A program made the position numbers and the translations under genes. From Clostridium sp. CAG:557 (GTDB lineage: Bacteria; Bacillota; Clostridia; Oscillospirales; Acutalibacteraceae), in the NCBI GenBank assembly GCA_000435275.1, contig FR883883.1:48162-112161 (forward strand): a stretch of DNA of 64,000 nucleotides. Reading direction: 5' to 3'. How positions within the stretch are numbered: position 1 is the first letter of the stretch; every line of letters begins with the position of its first letter. Under the pieces are notes generated by a model, which had not been told where the DNA came from, made no database searches, and saw only the letters and a program-made list of their open reading frames with translations. This document shows positions 63,830 to 64,000 of the stretch, piece after piece.

Positions 63830-63858
63830 TTGACAAAGAAAAAACAGTGTGATAGAAT
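63830..63858 (+). promoter_or_regulatory. rRNA operon promoter P2
   Basis: TTGACA at 63830-63835, 17-base spacer, TAGAAT at 63853-63858, with the same AT-rich upstream block as P1. Tandem near-consensus promoters about 128 bases apart are typical of rRNA operons. Confidence 0.8.
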
Positions 63859-63865
63859 AATAATC

Positions 63866-64000
63866 ACGCTGCTGAGGAAAGAAAGTCAGCAAACAGCAGC
63901 GCAGGACCTTGAAAATTAAACAACGATGACAAATTATTATGACCCGTAATTTTCTTGAGAGGAAAAATCTTAATTCTGAAAAAGAATATTAAGAACGTAC
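63866..64000 (+). other. Probable 16S rRNA leader, rRNA gene starts beyond the window
   Basis: The transcribed leader contains a GCTG/CAGC hairpin and ACCTTGAAAATTAAACAACG, a block that is characteristic of Firmicute rRNA leaders. No rRNA gene sequence is visible before the window ends; the following gene is inferred. Confidence 0.6.

Noticed and set aside
22..64000. CRISPR array, prophage or transposase
   Set aside because: No regularly spaced direct repeats, no phage structural genes and no transposase frames were found; the secreted amidase at 26814 has a signal peptide and chromosomal neighbours.

Overview
The window is AT-rich bacterial DNA from a low-GC Gram-positive (Firmicutes/Bacillota), most likely a spore-forming member of class Clostridia. 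The evidence is the gene content: sigK (late mother-cell sporulation sigma factor), a YtaF sporulation-membrane-protein homologue, a Cys-rich clostridial coat-like protein, FtsEX with a CwlO/PcsB-like M23 hydrolase, feoAB with a DtxR-type regulator, a B. subtilis-type ProS and ManA, and strong AGGAGG ribosome sites with frequent TTG/GTG starts. An order such as Oscillospirales is only a guess. I see no prophage, transposase, CRISPR array or conjugation genes; this is mostly chromosomal backbone with a few accessory spots.

Layout. 1-7.6 kb (+): 3' part of aspartokinase lysC, a shortened gatC, gatA, sigK, thyX, tmk, mltG and a U32 peptidase/tRNA hydroxylation protein. 7.6-10.9 kb: an unknown secreted protein (-), a small double-glycine leader peptide gene behind a perfect 36-bp palindrome, tRNA-Ser(GGA), a membrane-anchored GT8 glycosyltransferase and manA. 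11-17.7 kb (+): type IIA topoisomerase subunits B and A, a DUF6483-like protein and a P1B metal ATPase. 17.7-19.4 kb: structured noncoding DNA, tRNA-Glu and the Cys-rich coat-like protein (-). 19.6-25 kb (+): an unknown protein, a PASTA pseudokinase, then the feoA-feoB-FeoB-associated-DtxR operon with its own operator-like palindrome. 25-29.6 kb (-): proS, a secreted amidase, an NlpC/P60 protein and trxB. 29.7-35.7 kb (+): a complete dTDP-L-rhamnose set (rfbA, D, B, C) interleaved with three GT2 glycosyltransferases, followed by a DAACS symporter.

37-46 kb: tRNA-Ser(CGA), small membrane and Cys-rich proteins, an OGG-type glycosylase, an XRE regulator, ychF, tex, a CBS-pair protein and three small conserved proteins. 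46-63 kb (mostly -): pnp, rpsO, a Ca2+-type ATPase, ytaF (+), lysS-greA, the ftsE-ftsX-M23 operon, a CdaR-like regulator, a sugar-ABC ATPase, a DUF4830-like protein, nth (+) and a polysaccharide deacetylase. 63.3-64 kb: a second double-glycine peptide gene, apparently frameshifted, then tandem promoters and the leader of an rRNA operon that should begin just past the window.

The most unusual signal is structural. Three intergenic elements (40779-40899, 43161-43252, 45853-45949) have unrelated sequences but fold on paper into the same object: one outer stem closing three hairpin arms that abut with zero or one unpaired junction base. Every arm is supported by complementary pairs, with a few G-T wobbles. 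Simpler nested palindromes occur at 17841-17895, 18363-18420 and 61960-62048. I know of no named family with exactly this design.
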